Below, in pieces: positions 58,546 to 64,000 of a DNA stretch of 64,000 bases. This stretch comes from Porodaedalea pini (lineage: Eukaryota > Basidiomycota > Agaricomycetes > Hymenochaetales > Hymenochaetaceae): contig NBAY01000007.1 in NCBI GenBank assembly GCA_002794775.1, positions 1,116,001 to 1,180,000 of the forward strand. The letters run 5' to 3'. The translations under genes were made by a program, and so were the position numbers. Below the pieces are notes generated by a model, which was given only the letters and a program-made list of their open reading frames with translations, did not search any database and was not told the origin of the DNA. The first letter of the stretch is position 1. Every line of letters begins with the position of its first letter.

Positions 58546-59519
58546 ATGGCCAAGGCTAATTCTGTGAGTTCAATATAGTCCTTTACTAAATAAAATATAT
58601 TAACTTTTAACAGAAATCGAAATCAAAGCGCATGGCCTGGTGCTCATGCAAGTTGTGCATCGTGGTCTTGCCAAAGGGATGCTATATCAAAGCCTCCACG
58701 CAATGCTCCCATGTCAAGCACTTCACTGCTGCTTGAGTGAAGGACACACAAGATTTGAAGGATGTCAGTGCAGCTGGCACCTCTGCTGTTGCTGTCGTTG
58801 CTGCTGCTGCTGCTGGTCTTGTTGTTGCTGCTGTTGCTGCTGGTACTGCTGTTGCTTCAGGGCTTGCTGCTGCTGCTGTTGGGCTAGGGACAGGTGGAAG
58901 CACTGGTACACAGGACAAGGCAGCTGTTGGGAGTGACAGGCACTTTTTGCCTGAAGACATGTCTGATGACCACATGGACATCGATGATGACGGACTTGAT
59001 AACTTTTGGCATCTGGATGATGATCTCAATGAACTTACACATGAAACAGAGCAGCAAGAACTTAAAGGAAGCCCACCGCCACTGCCTGTAACTCAAGATG
59101 CAGCCAACTCGAACAAATGCAACAAGCTTTGGCATGTCATTTTGCTTCTTGTTGCATGCCTTAATCTTCACTTCCATCTGCCGTTTTGCAGCTGTAACCT
59201 CATTCTTTCAGTCCTCAAGTGCCTTATTTTTAATCTTGGCATCTTCTCCCTTGATTACAAGCCTATAATCACACTCAAGACCACATTCAAAGCACTAGGG
59301 CTCCAAGATTACTTCAAGGTCCTTCCTATGTGTCCTACATGCCAGCACGTCTTTCCTGCAGACTCCAAGTGTGACCTGAGGTGCAAAGTTTGTGATATAC
59401 CCCTCTTCAAGACCAAGATGCTCCTATGGGGTGATTTTGATGAAATGGCAGATAGAGAAGAGCATCAAACACAGATGCCTATCCTCCAGTCACTGTTCTG
59501 GGAATGGAGGAAGTGCTAG
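58546..59519 (+). pseudogene. Tnp2-type CACTA transposase, N-terminal relic
   Basis: MAKANS, a 49-nt intron (58564-58613), then a frame to 59519 with one TGA at 58734-58736. The recognisable part is CNKLWHVILLLVACLNLHFH, then FHLPFCSCNLILSVLKCLIF, FKALGLQDYFKVLPMCPTC and the Cys cluster CPTC...CKVCDIPLFKTK, the N-terminal half of basidiomycete Tnp2 transposases (family knowledge). The catalytic part is missing. A trinucleotide (GCT/CTG)n tract at 58780-58885 encodes an Ala/Val-rich run. It is followed by a CACTA-like inverted repeat. Confidence 0.65.
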
Positions 59520-59524
59520 AGAGC

Positions 59525-59706
59525 TACTTGAGGTAGTGGGCCATTGGGATGGCAAGCTACAATTACTGTTTTCTGTGTCTTTCATTTTATATGAGAGGAC
59601 TAAAGCTTGCAAATTATACTAAAATATTATTCTCATTAGTGAATTATTTACTATTCAGTAAACAGTAATCATAGCTTGCCATCCTAATGGCCCACTACCT
59701 CAAGTA
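59525..59706. repeat. Hairpin with CACTA-type core (arms about 46-51 bp)
   Basis: TACTTGAGGTAGTGGGCC at 59525 onward is inverted at 59661-59706 (GGCCCACTACCTCAAGTA). The arms contain the CACTA/TAGTG core of CACTA transposon ends, but facing so that TAGTG closes the left side and CACTA opens the right side. It could be the 3' end of the Tnp2 element next to the 5' end of another. Confidence 0.7.
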
Positions 59707-59946
59707 CTAACTAAAAACCAGCAGCATTCAAAAACTGATTAAAAATTTCTCCAAAAGGTGCAATTCGAGAATCCAGAGTGATATGATTGAGTAGACAAGA
59801 GAGGAATATGAACATGCCAACAAGTGATTTCAGTGATAAGGGCATCTGTCCAGAGCAAGGAGTGACTAAACATGGGAGTAGGGTAAAAGAAAGAAAGAAA
59901 GAAAAAGAAAAAGGGCAGGAATCCGAACTTAAATATGTTCCAAGAT
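59707..59946. other. Short A/G-rich gap, no gene
   Basis: Contains a GAAA-rich stretch (59886-59916). Lies between the CACTA-like hairpin and the CAP-Gly relic. Confidence 0.4.
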
Positions 59947-60646
59947 TCACAAGCCCGAACCGACAGCATCTACAACATACAGCACCTGCTGTGGCCTCAC
60001 AAAGAGACCTCGATACTCTGCGTTCGACATGTCCGACACTGACGGCGAACTGCTACGGAAACACTTCTTGCGGTCAACGCTGAGCTGCTCCCCCTCGCGC
60101 TTCGTGCCCTTCCAGCCACTAATAACACTAGTTCCACAGTTATTCGTCAAATCAACGCATTGCCGGCTGGTCATGCATTCGTCGTCACCCCATTCCGATG
60201 CCAAAGTAGCGCACGCCACCCCATGAGCCGTCATTCCACTGGCGGCCCTCAAGCTGATCGTCTGCCCAAGCATCACCCACGGGCATCTCGACACCGACCC
60301 ATGGCCCGCTCTCACCCTCAACCTCGCCGATATAACGGGCAAACGCACGGAACCGCTTCTGCCTTGAAGTAATGATACATGGAATGCCGATGTCCAATGT
60401 AGCGCCACGGGGTTGCAGCATGTCCGTCTCCCCCGCAGGCACTCGATTGAGGGTAATGGTGTCATTCGATTCCTTGTGCCGCAATGTAGCGAGAGTTGTA
60501 TTTGATCCGTTGTCGCTCGATCGCAGAGATCTGTCGTCTGCGATGATGGCATCCATCCGCCCTTTCCCCTTCCCCTCCCCTTTAATCGTCAATGTACTGC
60601 CTGTATTGGGAGGATCTTCAGGGTCAATATTTTCCTTAGATGGCAT
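59947..60646 (-). pseudogene. CAP-Gly domain gene relic, frameshifted
   Basis: Starts at a natural-looking ATG at 60646 (MPSKENIDPEDPPNTG), then the CAP-Gly domain: IPCIITSRQKRFRAFARYIG, GPWVGVEMPVGD and WNDGSWGGVRYFGIG. The frame then breaks near 60205; the continuation SEWGDDE...VDLTNNC...RGLFVRPQQVLYVVDAVGSG is in another frame, consistent with loss of one TCGGA copy. CAP-Gly domains bind microtubule plus-end proteins. The start lies only a few bases after the end of the RPB1 homology, so the piece is part of a mosaic. A longer real gene presumably exists elsewhere. Confidence 0.8.
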
Positions 60647-60654
60647 TTTCGGCA

Positions 60655-61970
<1,316 letters not shown>

Positions 61971-62985
61971 GGCCAACACCTCTCGTTGTTATACCCAATA
62001 ATGTTGTTGTTTGTTGGATCCAGATTCGCGTTGAGGTAACGTTGTATAAGGTCGCGTGATTCCTCGGCGGTGAAGCGGAATAAAATATGCAAACGTTCAA
62101 CATAACGAAAATAGAGACGGACTGGATGGCGTGTCTCGGTCGCAGAATCACGGTACTGCAGGAAATTGTTGGGCAGTTGTGGGGGACCCGCCATTTCACT
62201 TGCGCGTTGCAAGCCGAGGATGAGAAGATCGAGGACAAGACCATAATATTGGAAGACAAAGGCAGAGAACTGCAGACCGCGGATCATCCCGTATGTGTTC
62301 GTATGTGCCATATCTTTGTAGGTGAAAACACAGTTATTATTCGCTGTGATATAGTCCGCAAGATTATGGTCGAGAATAAGACGAAGCAAACGGTTGAGAA
62401 GGGTCAAGTCAATCTTTTCGTAGACCTTCGACAGTACGGTCTCCATCATCACTACGCATTCGCCCTCGCTTGTCTCCCAGATGTCCGTCAAGTTATTGAT
62501 ACCCTGACAACACTTGTACACCAGAAGGGGAGGAGGTTCAATGTCCGCAGGCTTGATCCATGCCGGGAATAACCCGCGCCTGTCAGCCTCAAAGAATAAG
62601 AACTGGTCAAGATATGTGTCTGTAATCTTCTCAACGGGTTCGATGTCGTAGCAGGGGATGAGCTTGCCATATGTGTCGAAGAACTCAATGCCTGCCTCTC
62701 TGAAGGCTCGCCGAGCGAGCAAGAGACGCTTGATCCTAGACAGACCTGCACGCGAATCGATTAGCTACACCCTACGACCAATTAGAAAAAAAACATACAT
62801 TCGCGTGGATTGTCATACGCCTGCTCAATGAGAGCAAGCTCCTCACGCTGAGATTGGTTAAGACGACCTTTGACGCTGTGCGCGTCATGCTTGTACGAAA
62901 GGGGACTGTATGGAAACATCAGTGAGAGCTATTGAAAGGCGTAGTTATTTGGATCTTACGGGAATGGGATGGGAGCACCGCGCGC
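61971..62985 (-). pseudogene. PRP8: Fragment of spliceosome factor PRP8
   Basis: From about 62985: APIPFP | [107 protein letters not shown] and [13 protein letters not shown] to GYNNERCWP at about 61971, the central reverse-transcriptase-like part of Prp8. Two canonical introns are still present: 62959-62906 (54 nt) and 62798-62746 (53 nt). A roughly 14-residue block is missing after SYKHD. The last Prp8 residues join directly to RPB1 sequence. Confidence 0.93.
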
Positions 62986-63973
62986 GGCGTAAGCTCCTCA
63001 CGGCCATGTACGTGCGGATCGTGGTGATGATGGTGTTCGCGCGGTAGGTTGATGTTCCGTGTGTTCAACGTGAGAGTATTTGTGCGTGTGCGCGGCGTCG
63101 CATCGATAGCACCGGGAGCACCTGGCGGGGCACCCATAGCGAGGTAATTGTTTACGTTTTGATCGAGTGCAACAATCCCATCTACGACGTCATCGTCCGC
63201 TGCATTCGTCTCGATAATGATATGTGCATCCAAATCGACATCGAGCGCATCAGATGTACCCGCGACACCTACATCGGCTGCACCGGTCGCCGCTGGTCAG
63301 GGAGAGTCTGCAACGATTCCGACGGTCCGACGTCCGTGGAGAAGTGAAGGAGGCGGGAGCAAGTCTTCGTCCATGTCCTGGTCGTGTGATGTCGTCGTCT
63401 CCATCTCGACATCACCATCCGCATCCGGCTCGCCATCATCCTCCGTCTCTGTGTCAGGCCTCGAAGTTGATGTCGAGGGCGTTGCCGCTTCTGCCACCAT
63501 CCGGCGCGAATTGTTAGAGAGCGCGCCATCGACGCACCCGCAGTTGCCTGCTCGCGTGCATTCGGCTGTGTGTCCCAAACTCGGCGCGCCACGACTTGCA
63601 TGATCTGTCACGCCCTGGTACAATGACCGTACTTGTTGGGGTACCTGAGCCAGACCGCGTCGCATTCGCAGACGTGTCAGTCGAGACGAACGTCTCAGCA
63701 TCCAATGTGGCAATGCTTTAAATTTGTTCTTCCTGAAAGGCCCTCAGATCAGTCAGCCAATAACAAAGATGATGGATGACTCACCTCGGCGTTCGCAAGG
63801 GAACGTTCGATAGCGAGCAGTCTGACGAGTTCTTGGGCCTGCTCGCGCTGACGCTGTTCTAATTGCTGCTGCCGTCGTTGCTGACGCTGTTCACGGGTCT
63901 CGCGTGGTATGCCGCTCGCACTCGTGCTCGGCCCGACAACAAATCCTTTTGACTCCAGCCATGCCTCCAACAC
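62986..63973 (-). pseudogene. Unidentified coding relic(s) at the mosaic's right end
   Basis: Protein-like frames on the minus strand: VLEAWLESKGFVVGPSTSAS plus a Gln/Arg coiled coil ending LLAIERSLANAE (63973-63782), a probable 50-nt intron, then LDAETFVSTDTSANATRSGS, an acidic stretch (DTETEDDGEPDADGDVEMET) and DAHIIIETNAADDDVVDGIV to about 62990. Stops and frame changes separate the pieces. I do not recognise the parent gene or genes. It runs off the right edge. Confidence 0.5.
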
Positions 63974-64000
63974 GCACCCAACGACCTCGAGAGTACCCGC

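Overview
The window reads as nuclear DNA of a basidiomycete fungus, most likely a wood-decaying agaricomycete. Protein genes are cut by many canonical GT-AG introns of about 49-57 nt, and there is a secreted class II (manganese) peroxidase with two broken relatives, a Zn2Cys6 regulator with a fungal-type C-terminal domain, a membrane-anchored GH5 exo-glucanase, and fungal Gypsy, LINE and CACTA-type transposon remains. No prokaryotic, rRNA, tRNA or CRISPR features were seen. All exon models below were assembled by eye from splice signals and reading frames.

Layout. 1-5166 (minus): 5' half of a decayed Ty3/Gypsy-type LTR element (gag, zinc knuckle, retropepsin, linker, a coiled-coil ORF before gag and a small ORF that starts inside the putative LTR). 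5455-10185 (plus): a LINE with a CCHC ORF1 and an EN-RT-RNase H ORF2 killed by four in-frame stops. 10546-14269: a probable CANIN/Nse6-type SMC5/6 loader protein. 14755-15612: a giant near-perfect inverted repeat. 15632-19087: a 12-exon CE9-like amidohydrolase with a 7-nt microexon. 20156-21493: an intact manganese peroxidase. 22615-25555 (minus): a TRP-like/FLC channel with one frameshift.

27.6-34.1 kb (minus) holds three intact members (called A, B, C here) of a small three-exon protein family I do not recognise, with a truncated peroxidase, a CCCH zinc-finger fragment and an unknown gene X among them. 37704-40781 (minus) is a Zn2Cys6 transcription factor. 44.4-50.6 kb (plus) is an inverted, decayed duplicate of the 28-33 kb block: pseudogenes of A and B (D and E), of X and of the peroxidase, disrupted by a roughly 1-kb insertion with a giant inverted repeat and by a MITE. 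Because both copies of the block are visible, each serves as the empty site for insertions in the other.

51119-52012 (minus): a small multi-pass membrane protein (OM14-like?). 53182-53307: a pure 112-nt T tract flanked by a 7-bp direct repeat. 54228-56872: a GH5 exo-beta-1,3-glucanase with two consecutive, nearly identical introns. 57.5-64.0 kb is the most unusual part: an end-to-end mosaic of fragments of essential genes, all on the minus strand (unidentified coding relic, PRP8, RPB1, CAP-Gly, then FKS1), with introns still present, and a Tnp2/CACTA transposase relic and a CACTA-like hairpin lying inside the series. It looks like serial DNA-level gene-fragment capture by a transposon.

Caveat: the two arms of the 14.7-15.6 kb inverted repeat differ mainly by one-base length changes in C/G runs, so some single-base frameshifts called here may be sequence errors.
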